A stretch of DNA of 64,000 nucleotides, from positions 1,933,531 to 1,997,530 of the forward strand of contig NZ_CP121472.1 in NCBI RefSeq assembly GCF_036208045.1, given 5' to 3'. Every line of letters begins with the position of its first letter. Position 1 is the stretch's first letter. Positions 8,943 to 18,848 of this stretch are shown piece after piece. Origin of the DNA: Thiorhodovibrio winogradskyi. GTDB taxonomy: Bacteria > Pseudomonadota > Gammaproteobacteria > Chromatiales > Chromatiaceae. Position numbers and translations under genes: made by a program. Below the pieces are notes generated by a model. It did not search any database and had not been told where the DNA came from. It worked only from the letters and a program-made list of their open reading frames with translations.

Positions 8943-10745
8943 TCATGTTGTGTGATTGTCTGTTGCGAGTTCGCCAACAACCCGCCATACCAATCGCTCC
9001 ACCCCCAGGGCCACCACCGCGAAGGCGCGCAGATCACTCAGCCCATGGCGCTTGATTAAGGCCGCGCCATAGTCGCGCGCTTGCGCTTCGGCCTCATCAA
9101 GCTTGGCGGCGACTGTTGGGTGTTGGGTCAAGGCTTCACGCGCTTCGCTGCGCACTTGCTCGCCAGTCAGTCCTAGCTCTCTCAAGCTCAAATACTTAAA
9201 TTCCAGCAGCAGGTCGAGCGCCTGGAAGCGGCGCATGTCCGGGCGCACAATGAGCGCGAGATCCGCATACCCTCGCTTGGTCTCCAATTCGGACACGGCC
9301 ATGTAGAGCCGGTCGTCGAACAAGAGCGTCAGGAAAGCGAATTTCACCAAGAGTTCATTGGTCCAGCGATAATCGCGATTGGCCAACACGGCGAAATAGC
9401 CTTGCTCGATCAGCTCACACAGCGGGGTCAAATCGGCGTGCAGGTAAAGCTGTTCGGCGGCGGCGGTACTTAATGTGCGCACATCCGTGGCCGGCAGCCA
9501 ACGCTCGCGCAGACGCTCAACATACAAGCCGCGCGCCACCAAATTGGGGATGCGCAGAATCAGCTTGGCCAGTTGGCCTTGGCCCGCCAGGGTGAGAATG
9601 CCAAAGAAATACAGCAAGGAGGCCATAAAGGGCTGATCCTTCACCGCTGCCAGCACATCGGCGACGCCAAAGCGCTGCATCAACTCCGACACCAGCACCC
9701 GGTCATCGCCGCTCAGCGCCTCAATCAGCAAGTCCTCGCCCTGGGGCAACTGGGCGATATAGGCCAGCTTATTGCGATCCATGGCCAGATTTTCATCAAG
9801 CATTTGCCGGGGGTAGTGGCCTTGGGTGGCGAGGGCGTTGAAAAAATACAGGCTCAAGGTCGGGTTATACAGACTCTCCGAGGCCTCCTCGCTGAAGCGA
9901 TAGCCGTTGTAGAAGGTGCGCATGGTCGCGAGCGCCTGTTCGGCGGACCAATCACCGCCAACGCTTTTGAGTTGGTTGAGCACAGCGGCGACTTCGCTCT
10001 CGCTAAAGCCACAGAGGTCATTGAACTGGGGCAGCAGGAACAGATTCTCGCCAACATTGTAGCCACTGGTCATATCCGACAGCACAACCGGCGAGACCCC
10101 GACGATGAACACCCGATCCAGCCCCAGCCCGCCGGCGGCGGCTTTGATGTGCTTAAAGACGGTTTTCATCAGTCCCTCGCCCTGCAACAGCGTCTGATAA
10201 CGCTCCCGGCTGTCGGAGCGCGGGGCGGTCAGTACCTCGTTGGCGAATTTGTCGTATTCGTCGATCAGCAGGTAGAGCTTGTGGGGCGTTGCGTTCACCG
10301 CGCCGAGCACTGATTGAAAGGAGGTCAGGGCGTCTTCTGGATGGATGCGGATGGCGCGCGTCCAATAGGCCTGGTAATCGGCAACGAATTTGGTCAGGCA
10401 TTCATTGAGATGGCGATGCAGCGAGTCTTCAATAGTGTCAGTCTCGCCATGCGAGGCGACCAGCGAGAAATCCCAGCGCAGCACGAAGAATTGATTGTGC
10501 AACGGGGTTGGGTTTTGCCCAATGGCAAGCGGGCCAAACAGCGTCTCAAAGTGATCAGCCTGATTGAGATCGTAATAATGCTCCAGCATTGACAACAGCA
10601 GGCTTTTGCCAAAGCGGCGTGGGCGCAAAAAAATCAGCTGTCGGCCAGCGGCTTCCACCGCGGGAATGCGATCCGTGCGATCCAGATACCAATAGCCTTC
10701 CCGGCGCAGGGTGTCAAAATCGCTCAGGCCATAGGGGAATTTCAT
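8943..10745 (-). CDS. AAA-ATPase-like / PD-(D/E)XK nuclease family protein, copy B
   Basis: A 600-residue paralogue of copy A with the same domain order: Walker A-like RPRRFGKS at residues 41-48, and C-terminal ADLALIVRPD plus LEFKYLSL of the PD-(D/E)XK fold. Identity to copy A is very high at both ends and also at the DNA level. Divergence is concentrated in two patches: around residues 235-260 (PQFNDLCGFSESEV here versus PQYHDLCGFTETEV in A) and around residues 388-435 (LAGQGQLAKL and LSTAAAEQLYLHAD here versus unrelated residues in A). Such mosaic divergence suggests gene conversion or diversifying selection on a surface region. It is the first gene of the three-gene run. Confidence 0.85.
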   Translation of the reverse strand: MKFPYGLSDFDTLRREGYWYLDRTDRIPAVEAAGRQLIFLRPRRFGKSLLLSMLEHYYDLNQADHFETLFGPLAIGQNPTPLHNQFFVLRWDFSLVASHGETDTIEDSLHRHLNECLTKFVADYQAYWTRAIRIHPEDALTSFQSVLGAVNATPHKLYLLIDEYDKFANEVLTAPRSDSRERYQTLLQGEGLMKTVFKHIKAAAGGLGLDRVFIVGVSPVVLSDMTSGYNVGENLFLLPQFNDLCGFSESEVAAVLNQLKSVGGDWSAEQALATMRTFYNGYRFSEEASESLYNPTLSLYFFNALATQGHYPRQMLDENLAMDRNKLAYIAQLPQGEDLLIEALSGDDRVLVSELMQRFGVADVLAAVKDQPFMASLLYFFGILTLAGQGQLAKLILRIPNLVARGLYVERLRERWLPATDVRTLSTAAAEQLYLHADLTPLCELIEQGYFAVLANRDYRWTNELLVKFAFLTLLFDDRLYMAVSELETKRGYADLALIVRPDMRRFQALDLLLEFKYLSLRELGLTGEQVRSEAREALTQHPTVAAKLDEAEAQARDYGAALIKRHGLSDLRAFAVVALGVERLVWRVVGELATDNHTT

Positions 10746-10789
10746 GGATGCGTTGCTCCACGGCTAGAAGACGTCGCTTTGACGCCAGC

Positions 10790-12286
10790 CTATGCAAGAT
10801 TGCCTGCTTCAGCCCGCTGGCAGATGGCGCGCGCGGTGCCGCTGAAGATGACTTTATGTGCCGGCTCAAAGCTATACCAATATAAGAGCCCCCAGACGCC
10901 GGCGGGGTGCCAGTACGCGGTGAGATTCAGCTTGGTGCCGCCATCGGCGCGTGGTTCGAGTTCGAACTCCAGCATACCGGCGCCGGGGGCTTTCATGCCG
11001 AAGGCGAGGCTCAGGCGGCGTTCGGGCTCCAGGCCGATGACTTTCCAGGAATCAATGCGGTCACCGACGCGCAGTTCGCTCGGATGACGGCGACCGCCGC
11101 GATGACCGGGGCCGCCGGCCAGCCAATCGAGCCGCTCGCGCAGTTGCCATAGTGGGTTGAGATAGTAATAGCCCGTCTCGCCTCCGATGGCGGTGACCAC
11201 TTGCCAAACGGCAGCTGGCGAGGCACTGGTCTCGGCCGAGCCGCCGGCGCGCTTGGCATAGTAGGCATAATCGATACGATGATTGCGCACGGCAAAGGCT
11301 CCTTCGACCCAGCGGGTGGTGATGCGATGTTCGCGTTCAGCGGCAAAGGCGGCATCGACGGACTCACGGAAGTTCAGCAGGCGTTGCGGGATGAGCTGGC
11401 GCAGTGCGGCGTCATCGGCGGTGAAATCATGTTTTAGCCCCTCAATGAGCGCGCGTGCAATATTCGTTGGCACCGCCGTGATCAGCCGCAACCAGTAGGA
11501 CGACAGCTTGGGCGAGAGCACCGGCACCGGGATGATCAGGGGCGGTTTGCGTCCGCCGGCCTCGGCTAGGATGCGCATCATCTCCTGATAGCTGAGGGTT
11601 TCGGGACCAGCGGCGTCGTAAATCTGGCCACCGGATTCGGGGTGACGCGCAAGTTCAACCAGGTAAGTCAGCAGGTTTTCAAGCGCGATGGGAGGAGATT
11701 TCGCCCGCACCCAGCGCGGGGTGACCATGACCGGCAGATGATAGACCAGATCGCGCATCACCTCGAAGGCCGCCGAGCCGGGGCCGACGATGATGCCAGC
11801 GCGCAGCTCGGTGACTGGCACGCTGCCTTGGCGCAGCCTGTCGCCGGAGTCGCGGCGCGAGAGGATATGCTCGCTTTCGGCATCCTCGGGCACCAGACCG
11901 CCCAGGTAAATAATGCGCTCGACGCCGGCATCCGCCGCGGCTTGGGCAAAATTGCGCGCGGCTTCCAGGTCGAGCTGGCCGAAGGCTTTGCCCGCGCTCA
12001 TGGAATGCACCAGATAATAGGCCACCCGCACCCCGGCCAGGGCTGCCGGTAGGGTGCTTGGCTTGAGCGCATCGGCACTAACCAGCTCCACCGGCTGCCA
12101 GCCGTGGGCGGCGAGGCTCGCTTGATTCCGGGAGCAGGCGCGCACGCGGATGCCCTCGGCGAGCAGGCGTGGTACCAAATGGCTGCCAATATAGCCGCTG
12201 GCGCCGAACACCAGGCACAGACCCGGATCGACTCCTTCCGCCGCGCGCTCCGAGGCTGCGTCTAATCGCTGTTCAACCATGGTCAA
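10790..12286 (-). CDS. SDR-family NAD(P)-binding protein with C-terminal DUF2867
   Basis: A 498-residue two-domain protein. Residues 25-290 form an atypical short-chain dehydrogenase/reductase fold with the nucleotide-binding VFGASGYIGSHLVPRLL motif and YYLVHSM and AGIIVGPGS strands. Residues about 330-490 are DUF2867, a START-like fold that often ends with the GLLYWYSFEPAH type of motif seen here. Proteins of this architecture (YbjT-related) are common in proteobacteria. They are thought to bind NAD(P)H and a hydrophobic ligand, but the reaction is unknown. The gene is divergent from the Nudix hydrolase with about 200 nt between the starts, which leaves room for promoters on both strands. 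Confidence 0.83.
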   Translation of the reverse strand: MTMVEQRLDAASERAAEGVDPGLCLVFGASGYIGSHLVPRLLAEGIRVRACSRNQASLAAHGWQPVELVSADALKPSTLPAALAGVRVAYYLVHSMSAGKAFGQLDLEAARNFAQAAADAGVERIIYLGGLVPEDAESEHILSRRDSGDRLRQGSVPVTELRAGIIVGPGSAAFEVMRDLVYHLPVMVTPRWVRAKSPPIALENLLTYLVELARHPESGGQIYDAAGPETLSYQEMMRILAEAGGRKPPLIIPVPVLSPKLSSYWLRLITAVPTNIARALIEGLKHDFTADDAALRQLIPQRLLNFRESVDAAFAAEREHRITTRWVEGAFAVRNHRIDYAYYAKRAGGSAETSASPAAVWQVVTAIGGETGYYYLNPLWQLRERLDWLAGGPGHRGGRRHPSELRVGDRIDSWKVIGLEPERRLSLAFGMKAPGAGMLEFELEPRADGGTKLNLTAYWHPAGVWGLLYWYSFEPAHKVIFSGTARAICQRAEAGNLA

Positions 12287-12489
12287 TCCTCATATTCACT
12301 GGCCGTGCCTGGTACCTTGACATGACGCGCGGCGCTTGGGTAGTCGGGGCTAAGGCTGTATTTTGCCGATGAGCCGACCTGCTGGCGAGCCTTGAGTGAT
12401 GATATGGTTGCCTTGATGCTCGGGACTGCTGCCCCGTGCGTTCTGGGGACATTCAATGTCTGACGACAGCTCAATTTGGAGTAGCCCTG

Positions 12490-13077
12490 ATGGCGGATGA
12501 CTTAATGACAGATCAACGACTTTGTTACCAGGGCCGGGTGGTGGATGTCTATCGCGAGCGCGTGCGCTTGCCCAATGATGCGCGGGTGGAGCTGGACATT
12601 GTCCGTCATCCTGGCGGCGCGGCGGCGGTGGCGCTGGACGATCAGGGCCGGGTATGCCTGCTGCGGCAGTATCGCCATGCGGCGGCTGGCTGGCTGTGGG
12701 AACTGCCCGCCGGCAAGTTGGACCCGGGCGAGTCGCCGCGTACCACGGTCGAGCGGGAATTGGTCGAGGAGGCGGGCATGGCAGCCGCCGACTGGGTGTC
12801 GCTTGGGCGCCTGCACAGCTCGCCCGGGGTGCTGACCGAGGTCATTCATCTCTACCTGGCGCGCGATCTTAGTCCGCGTGCCCTGGCCCACGAGCATGGC
12901 GAGCTGATCGAGGTGCATTGGATACCGCTTGAGATGGCGCTTGGGCGCTGTCACTCGGGCGATATCACCGATGCCAAGACGCTGGTCGGCCTGTTTCGCG
13001 CCGCCGCTTTGCTGCAGGCTCCGCGGGCTCGGGGCGTCGCCGCGGACGAGGGTATGGCAACCGGAGAGACAGCATGA
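12490..13077 (+). CDS. Nudix hydrolase, ADP-ribose pyrophosphatase type
   Basis: A 195-residue Nudix protein. The start at 12490 is preferred over 12436 because GGAG lies about 9 nt upstream and the extra N-terminal residues are not typical. The Nudix box GX5EX7REUXEEXGU is complete: GKLDPGESPRTTVERELVEE, followed by AGM. The N-terminal YRERVRLPN and LRQYRHAAAGWLWELPAG strands match ADP-ribose/ADP-sugar pyrophosphatases, which hydrolyse ADP-ribose to AMP and ribose 5-phosphate. The short C-terminal tail of about 20 residues looks unstructured. Its stop overlaps the start of the secretin-N-domain gene by ATGA. Confidence 0.88.
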   Translation: MADDLMTDQRLCYQGRVVDVYRERVRLPNDARVELDIVRHPGGAAAVALDDQGRVCLLRQYRHAAAGWLWELPAGKLDPGESPRTTVERELVEEAGMAAADWVSLGRLHSSPGVLTEVIHLYLARDLSPRALAHEHGELIEVHWIPLEMALGRCHSGDITDAKTLVGLFRAAALLQAPRARGVAADEGMATGETA

Positions 13078-13904
13078 AACCGCGTATTTCTTATCCCAGC
13101 CGGTCCTTGTGGCCTGGCCCGTTACGCCTGTGTCTTGGCCTGCTGATGATGGCCTTTATCCTTCCGGCAGCCATTGCCGCCGATGGGCGCGATTTCGCCT
13201 ACCTGCCGGTCTATTCCCAGCCGGCGGAGGATTTGGTCGCGGTGCTGCGCCCCATGGCAGGCGGCGGCTCGGTGCTGGCGCATCGCAATCAGATCATTGT
13301 GCGCGGCACGCCGGAGGAGATCGCGGCGGTGAGCGAGGCGCTCGAGCGGCTCGACCAACCCGCGCGGCGGCTGATGATCGAAGTGCGTCTGGCCGACCGC
13401 TCGGCCGGGCAGCGCGGCGGACGCTATCTTGACGGCGGCTGGGAGCGTGGCGATGGACAGGATAGCGTCAGTATTCACGCAGGTACCCGCGAGATCCGCA
13501 CCCGGCGCCGGGATGACTCGGTACAGCGGGTGCAGACGCTCGACGGGCGCCCGGCGTTGATTCGTACCGGGCTGTGGCGACCGGTGACAACCTTCGCCGG
13601 GGTTGATCCCTACAGTGGCGGGGTGGTGCTGGGGCAGGGTGTTCAGTCCATCGACACCGGCTTTCAGGTGCTGCCGCGCACCCATGGCGACCAGGTGACA
13701 CTCGAGCTTTACCAACAGGACGAACAAGCCCTGCCCAATGGCCGTCTGCGCGGCGGCTCCGCGCAAACCGTGCTGCGTGGCTATCTGGGGGAGTGGCTGG
13801 ACATCGGCGGCCAGCAGCAACTGGAAGCAACCAATGGCAGACGCTGGACCACCGGGCATGCCGAAGAGCGGCACCTGCAAGTGCGGGTGCGGCCGCTCGA
13901 TTGA
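13074..13904 (+). CDS. Exported protein with secretin N-domain, no secretin pore
   Basis: A 276-residue protein with a signal peptide (positive n-region, hydrophobic LCLGLLMMAFILP, cleavage near AIAADG at about residue 36). Residues about 38-110 form a secretin N1/NolW-like repeat: LPVYSQPAEDLVAVLRPM, HRNQIIVRGTPEEIAAVSEALERLDQP. This is the ring-building domain of type II/III secretion and type IV pilus secretins. The beta-barrel secretin domain is missing, and the remaining 160 residues are beta-rich and not recognised. It could be a periplasmic accessory protein or a regulator of a secretin encoded elsewhere. The ATGA overlap with the Nudix gene suggests co-translation. Confidence 0.72.
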   Translation: MKPRISYPSRSLWPGPLRLCLGLLMMAFILPAAIAADGRDFAYLPVYSQPAEDLVAVLRPMAGGGSVLAHRNQIIVRGTPEEIAAVSEALERLDQPARRLMIEVRLADRSAGQRGGRYLDGGWERGDGQDSVSIHAGTREIRTRRRDDSVQRVQTLDGRPALIRTGLWRPVTTFAGVDPYSGGVVLGQGVQSIDTGFQVLPRTHGDQVTLELYQQDEQALPNGRLRGGSAQTVLRGYLGEWLDIGGQQQLEATNGRRWTTGHAEERHLQVRVRPLD

Positions 13905-13968
13905 AGGTCAGGATTGGTCGATCAGATCGGATGGCGGGATGCGGGATTCAATGGCAGGGGCGCGTCGC

Positions 13969-14451
13969 TCAGGGCTGGCGTGCCACCTTCGCCATGGCCT
14001 CGTCGTGGCGTTGGCCGAGGGTATCGCGCAGCCGGGCGGTCTTGGCCCCCGCGCAGCCACCGAGTTCGCGCAGGCGGGCGAGAAAATCCTCCTGCATACG
14101 TGCCTGGGCATCGCGATAATAGCCTTCGGGGAAGTAATCGTCCTGCACGTCGAGCACCGTCAAGCGGTAGCGGCTGACCAGTTCCTTGTTGAGATTCTCG
14201 CTGCGCCGGCCGGACTGATCGCTACGACAGCGACTGTTGTAGAGATCCAGCTCGAAGGCCGCCTCCACTGCGTTCACCAACATGGCTTGGGTGGCCTCGT
14301 CCAGGGGGTCGGCCAGCACCCAGAGCGGCAGCGCCAAGACCAAGGCGAGCACCCCCGCGCAAAACCGGGTGGAATGACGGCAATGCGGAGGCATGATGCG
14401 CCATGTGGGCGCGGATCTGGGTGGGGGAAGGGAAGGGGATCTCGGTGGCAT
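13969..14451 (-). CDS. Small exported protein of unknown function
   Basis: A protein of about 160 residues with a clear export signal: hydrophobic segment FCAGVLALVLALPLWVLADP at about residues 31-50. Two starts are possible. ATG 14451 has AGGAG 11 nt upstream and gives a long basic, proline-rich n-region. ATG 14394 gives a compact 20-residue signal peptide but no ribosome site. The mature part, about 110 residues, is predicted helical, with cysteines in NSRCRSDQ and LGGCAGAK that could form a disulphide. I do not recognise the family. It converges on the secretin-N-domain gene and ends about 65 nt from it. Confidence 0.6.
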   Translation of the reverse strand: MPPRSPSLPPPRSAPTWRIMPPHCRHSTRFCAGVLALVLALPLWVLADPLDEATQAMLVNAVEAAFELDLYNSRCRSDQSGRRSENLNKELVSRYRLTVLDVQDDYFPEGYYRDAQARMQEDFLARLRELGGCAGAKTARLRDTLGQRHDEAMAKVARQP

Positions 14452-14634
14452 GGCGAAGCGGGCTCCTGAATGGTCGCTGCTGACCGGCGAATGGCACTGG
14501 TCGCCAGCGCTTGGTGCCAAGTGATGCGGGCATTCTATACCCGCTGTGCCAGCCTTGCCCAAGCCATGTCCCAGCAGCAATCCAGCACCAATCTAGCATC
14601 GATCCGGTTTTGATCTGGCATTGACCCAGCCCCA

Positions 14635-14682
14635 GCCAAAGCCAAAGCCAAAGCCAAAGCCAAAGCCAAAGCCAAAGCCAAA
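14635..14682. repeat. Hexanucleotide tandem repeat (GCCAAA)x8
   Basis: Eight perfect copies of GCCAAA in a row, ending 26 nt before the chosen ATG of the hybrid histidine kinase. The preceding bases (CCAGCCCCAGCC) look like degenerate copies. A 6-nt unit would not shift a reading frame, but copy-number change would alter promoter or leader spacing for the kinase gene. Confidence 0.95.
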
Positions 14683-14708
14683 GCTGGGCCCTCCAGCCTG
14701 ACGCAAAG

Positions 14709-17700
14709 ATGAATCTCGAAACCCAGCGACTGTCGGTTTATCCTATCGGCCGATCAAGCTTTGGACCCTTTCGCATGGAATCCACCCTGGCGCCCGCCGA
14801 TCTGGCCTTTATCCTCGAAGCCGACGGCACCATTCTCGATTTCTTCCGCACTGAAGCGGCGGCCCTCTATGCCCCGCCCGAGGTCTTCCTCGGCAAGCGG
14901 CCGGCGGAGGTGTTGCCAGAAAAGGCCGCGGCGGCCTTTGCCGCCGCGCTGGCCGAGGTGCGCGGACCGGGTTCGGCGCGCTCCTTCCAATATCACCTGC
15001 CCATGGAAGGTGGCGAGCGCCTGTTCGAGGCGCGCGTCGGGCGACTGTCCGCCCGTTCCGGCTATTTAGTCACGGTACGCGACATCAGCGACCATGTTGA
15101 GACCAGGCAGCGCCTGCGCGAGCAGGAGTCCCTGCTCGCCACCATGTTCGCTCAAACCACCGATGCCATCTTGCTGGTCGACCCAGACACTGGCCAAGTG
15201 GTGCAGTGTAACGACGCCGCCTGCGAGATGCTCGGCTACAGCCGCGAGGAGTTCCTGCGGCTGCGGGTGATGGATTTTGAGGCCGAGCATGAGGCGGCGC
15301 GAATCAGGGCCAACATGCGCGCCATTCTCGCAGGCGAGATCGCCGGCTTCGAGACCCGGTATCGTGCCAAGGATGGCCGTCTGCTCGACTCCTATGTCAC
15401 CTTCCGGCTGATCGAGCACCAGGGGCGCCAACTGATCTCGGGTGTGTGGCAGGACATCACCGAGCGCAAGCAACACGAACGCGAGCAGCGGGCCTTGGTG
15501 GCCGAGCTGAAACGCAATCAGGACTTCCTCACCCGCGCCCAGTCCGTGTCCCAGACCGGGCACTGGTATCTGGATATTCCCGGCGACCGCCTGCAGTGGT
15601 CGGAGGAGGCCTGCCGCATTTTTGGCGTCCCGCCCGAGACTGAACTGAGGCTTGAAGACTTCTTCGCCCGTGTCCACCCCAAGGACCTCGCCGAGCTGAA
15701 AGACGCCTGGCAGGCGGCGCTCGCCGGCGCGACTTATCGTCTTCAACACCGCATCCTGGTGAACGGCCAGGTGCGCTGGGTGGAGGAGCGTGCCCAGATC
15801 GAGCGCGACGCCAGCGGTCAGCCGATCACCGGGCTTGGGATCGTGCAAGACGTCACCGAGCGGGTCGAGACCGCGCACGAACTCGAGGAATACCGCCTGC
15901 ATCTCGAGGAATTGGTGGTTTCGCGCACTTCCGCGCTGGAGGCGGCCAAGAGCGCGGCCGAGGGCGCCAACCGCGCCAAGAGCGCCTTCCTTTCCAACAT
16001 GAGCCACGAGATCCGCACGCCGATGAACGCCATCATTGGCTACGCCCATCTGATCCGGCGCGACCCGCTTACCCAACGTCAGTCCGAACAGCTGCAAAAG
16101 CTCTCCGACTCGGCCCAGCACCTGCTGCAAGTCATCAACGATGTGCTCGACCTGTCCAAGATCGAGGCCGAGAAGATTGAGTTGGAGGAAGAGGATTTCG
16201 AGCCTGCGCGCGTCGTCGACAACGTCTGCTCCCTAATCGCGCCCAACATGATCCACAAGGAGCTTGATCTGCGCGTCGATCTCGATCATCTGCCCACCTG
16301 CGTGCGCGGCGACAGCACCCGCTTCGGCCAGGTTCTGCTCAACTTGCTGAGCAACGCGGTCAAGTTCACCGATGCCGGCAGCGTCGGTGTGCGCGCTCGC
16401 ATGCTTGATACCGGCGGCGAGCGACCGGCGGGGGAGGGCGGCGGGATGGTCAATGGCCATTTCCTGGCCGAGCCGGTGTGGCTGCGCTTTGAGGTGCGCG
16501 ACACTGGCATCGGTATGACCGCCGAACAACGCGGGCGGCTATTCCAAGCCTTCGAGCAGGCCGACGGCAGCACCACCCGCCGCTACGGCGGCACCGGGCT
16601 GGGGCTGGCCATCAGCAAGCGGCTAACGGAGCTCATGGGTGGGCGCATTGGCGTGGACAGCGAGCCCGACCAGGGCAGTTGCTTTTGGTTCGAGCTGCCC
16701 TTCGCGCCGGCACGTGGCAAGACAGCGGCCGACAAGGTGCTCAGCGGGCTGCGCGGCCGCCGCGCCCTGGTGATCGACGACCGGGAAGAGGATCGCGCCG
16801 CTCTGGTGGAGTTGCTCGAAGCCATGCACATCGCGCTTGATACCGCCGACAACGGCGCCTCGGGAGCGGCCCTGGTCCTGAAGGCCGAGCGCGCCGAGGC
16901 GCCCTTCGACCTGGTGCTGGTCGACTGGAAAATGCCCGACCTCGACGGTATCGATACCGTGCACAGCATCCGCGCCCTGCCGCTAAAACATTTGCCGGCC
17001 TGTATTCTGGTCACCGCCTTCGGCGACACCCTGGCGCCGGAAGATGTCGCCAGCGCTGGCATTGCCCGGGTGCTGGACAAACCCGTCACCCCTTCCAAGC
17101 TGCGGGACGCTCTCGAGCAGGCGCTGCACCGCCCCTTCCGCTCGACCTCCGCCAGCGCTGATCGGACAGTCCCCTCAACCGGTGTCGCGCTTGGCGCCGG
17201 GCCAGATTCGGCACCAGCCCCCCGTGGTCGCATTCTGCTGGTGGAAGACAATCCCATCAACCAGGAGGTCACGCGCGAACTGCTCGAGGCCTTCGGCTGC
17301 TCCGTCACTCTGGCCGCCGACGGCCGTGAAGCCTTGTCCCAGGCACGGCGTTCGGAGTTCGATCTGATTTTAATGGACATCCAGATGCCGGTGATGGACG
17401 GCCTGACCGCCACCCGCGAGATTCGCCGCCTGCCTGGGCGGCGGCGGGTGCCCATTCTTGCCATGACCGCCAATGTGTTCGACGCGGATCGCCAGTCCGC
17501 CCTGGCCGCCGGCATGAACGACCACCTTGGCAAGCCCATCGAGCCCGAGATCCTGGCCCAGGTGCTGCGTCAATGGTTGCCGGGTCGAGCCGAGATCACC
17601 GCCGCCACCAATGGTTCTGGGCTGGAATCACCGGCGGCCGATTTTGGGCCGCGGGCCGCGCTCGACAGCCTGCCGGGCTTGAATCCTACCCTGGGGCTGC

Positions 17701-18266
17701 GACGGTTGCGCGGCGACTTCAACCGCTACCGACGGCTCTTGTGTCAGTTTGTCGACGACCACGGCGAGGATGCCTACCGCATGAGCGCCATGCTCGAGGA
17801 ACACAACCTCGAGGGCATCGCCGCGCTCGCTCACGGTCTCAAGGGCGTCGCCGCCACCCTGGCCGCCGAGCGCATCCGCCGCCACGCCGCCGACGTGGAA
17901 CTGGCCGCCCGCGCCGAGCTCGGCGGCGAACGCCTGCGCGCTCCGATCGAACAACTTGGCGTGACACTCGAGGGCTTCGCCGACGCCATCACCGCCGCCT
18001 TCGGGTCCATCCAGCCCGATCCGGCGGCCAGAACGGTCGAAGACGCCCCGGGTCACCCCGATACCGGCGCCCTGGCCGCCACCCTGCAACAACTCGAAAC
18101 CCTGCTCGCCAACGACGACACCGAATCCAACCAGGTGTTCGAAAACGCCCGTGCCGGTCTGCACGCCGCCTTCGGCGAAAACGCCCGCCGACTCGAGCGC
18201 CGCATCCGCGGCTTCGAGTACGAGCGCGCGCTCGACATCGTTCGGGAAATGCGCGGCAGCAACTGA
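14709..18266 (+). CDS. Hybrid sensor histidine kinase, PAS x3-HisKA-HATPase-REC-REC-Hpt
   Basis: A 1185-residue hybrid kinase without obvious transmembrane segments, so probably a cytoplasmic sensor. A PAS-like N-terminus (about 25-130) is followed by PAS domains at about 135-255 and 275-395 (each closing with a DITER/DVTER-type motif), then a coiled linker. HisKA carries [13 protein letters not shown] (phospho-His near 431). HATPase_c has N, G1 and G2 boxes ([21 protein letters not shown]). Receiver 1 has Asp near 737 ([10 protein letters not shown]), receiver 2 has Asp near 887 ([13 protein letters not shown]), and the Hpt domain has [11 protein letters not shown] near 1041. All phosphorelay residues are present. 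ATG 14775 is an alternative start. The output regulator is not adjacent. Confidence 0.9.
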   Translation: MNLETQRLSVYPIGRSSFGPFRMESTLAPADLAFILEADGTILDFFRTEAAALYAPPEVFLGKRPAEVLPEKAAAAFAAALAEVRGPGSARSFQYHLPMEGGERLFEARVGRLSARSGYLVTVRDISDHVETRQRLREQESLLATMFAQTTDAILLVDPDTGQVVQCNDAACEMLGYSREEFLRLRVMDFEAEHEAARIRANMRAILAGEIAGFETRYRAKDGRLLDSYVTFRLIEHQGRQLISGVWQDITERKQHEREQRALVAELKRNQDFLTRAQSVSQTGHWYLDIPGDRLQWSEEACRIFGVPPETELRLEDFFARVHPKDLAELKDAWQAALAGATYRLQHRILVNGQVRWVEERAQIERDASGQPITGLGIVQDVTERVETAHELEEYRLHLEELVVSRTSALEAAKSAAEGANRAKSAFLSNMSHEIRTPMNAIIGYAHLIRRDPLTQRQSEQLQKLSDSAQHLLQVINDVLDLSKIEAEKIELEEEDFEPARVVDNVCSLIAPNMIHKELDLRVDLDHLPTCVRGDSTRFGQVLLNLLSNAVKFTDAGSVGVRARMLDTGGERPAGEGGGMVNGHFLAEPVWLRFEVRDTGIGMTAEQRGRLFQAFEQADGSTTRRYGGTGLGLAISKRLTELMGGRIGVDSEPDQGSCFWFELPFAPARGKTAADKVLSGLRGRRALVIDDREEDRAALVELLEAMHIALDTADNGASGAALVLKAERAEAPFDLVLVDWKMPDLDGIDTVHSIRALPLKHLPACILVTAFGDTLAPEDVASAGIARVLDKPVTPSKLRDALEQALHRPFRSTSASADRTVPSTGVALGAGPDSAPAPRGRILLVEDNPINQEVTRELLEAFGCSVTLAADGREALSQARRSEFDLILMDIQMPVMDGLTATREIRRLPGRRRVPILAMTANVFDADRQSALAAGMNDHLGKPIEPEILAQVLRQWLPGRAEITAATNGSGLESPAADFGPRAALDSLPGLNPTLGLRRLRGDFNRYRRLLCQFVDDHGEDAYRMSAMLEEHNLEGIAALAHGLKGVAATLAAERIRRHAADVELAARAELGGERLRAPIEQLGVTLEGFADAITAAFGSIQPDPAARTVEDAPGHPDTGALAATLQQLETLLANDDTESNQVFENARAGLHAAFGENARRLERRIRGFEYERALDIVREMRGSN

Positions 18267-18267
18267 A

Positions 18268-18541
18268 TCATCGCAAGGCCGACAAGCATCGGATCAAACG
18301 GCTGGTCAAACATTCGTCCAGTCGCCGCCAATCGGCCGTGATCAGGTTGCGCGCCCTGTTGCCGAAAATGAGCCCCAGCTCGAACAAACTCTGGCCGGGT
18401 GTGGCGCGATATTTCTCGCTGTAAGCGCGCGCGGGGCGTCCCGGTCCACGCCGGCGAGATAGGCCGCGAAACGGGTTTCCAGATCCTGCTGGGTGAAGCC
18501 GCGCAGAGTCGCAAAATCGGCGCTCAGCGTAATGTCGTATC
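18268..18541 (-). pseudogene. Relic of an AAA-ATPase-like/PD-(D/E)XK family gene
   Basis: Two short minus-strand pieces in different frames read as parts of one member of this family. 18426-18541 encodes a segment like DITLSADFATLRGFTQQDLE...RFAAYLAGVD, which matches the region after the ATPase motif. Beginning at 18423 in another frame is EKYRATPGQSLFELGLIFG...NRARNLITADW, which matches the extreme C-terminus. The middle, including the nuclease region, is deleted and the frame is broken at the join. It resembles a different subfamily from the intact copies at 6.7-10.7 kb. The rest of this gap (18542-18848) holds no gene that I can support. Confidence 0.62.
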
Positions 18542-18848
18542 GACGGCAGGGCATTTTTACAAAGCTCCAACAAGCCTTGCGCAGGGCGTCACAAATCCTT
18601 TTAACAATGGTCGATGGCGAACAACACTCGGATTCTTTCGCCATGCTGCCACTGCATTGTGGATCGCAATCCGTCCGTGAGATTGGGCAGCCGAGCCTCT
18701 CCACCATGGCTGGCCGCCGCGGTTGAACTATTATTGTGCAAGAATGCTTGCTATAGTGAACGACTTGGCGTTCCGGCCAAGCTTTTAAGCGGTACGTGGC
18801 CGCATCCGATGGATCGAACGTCAATTTCAGCACCTGTTGTCAAGCCGC

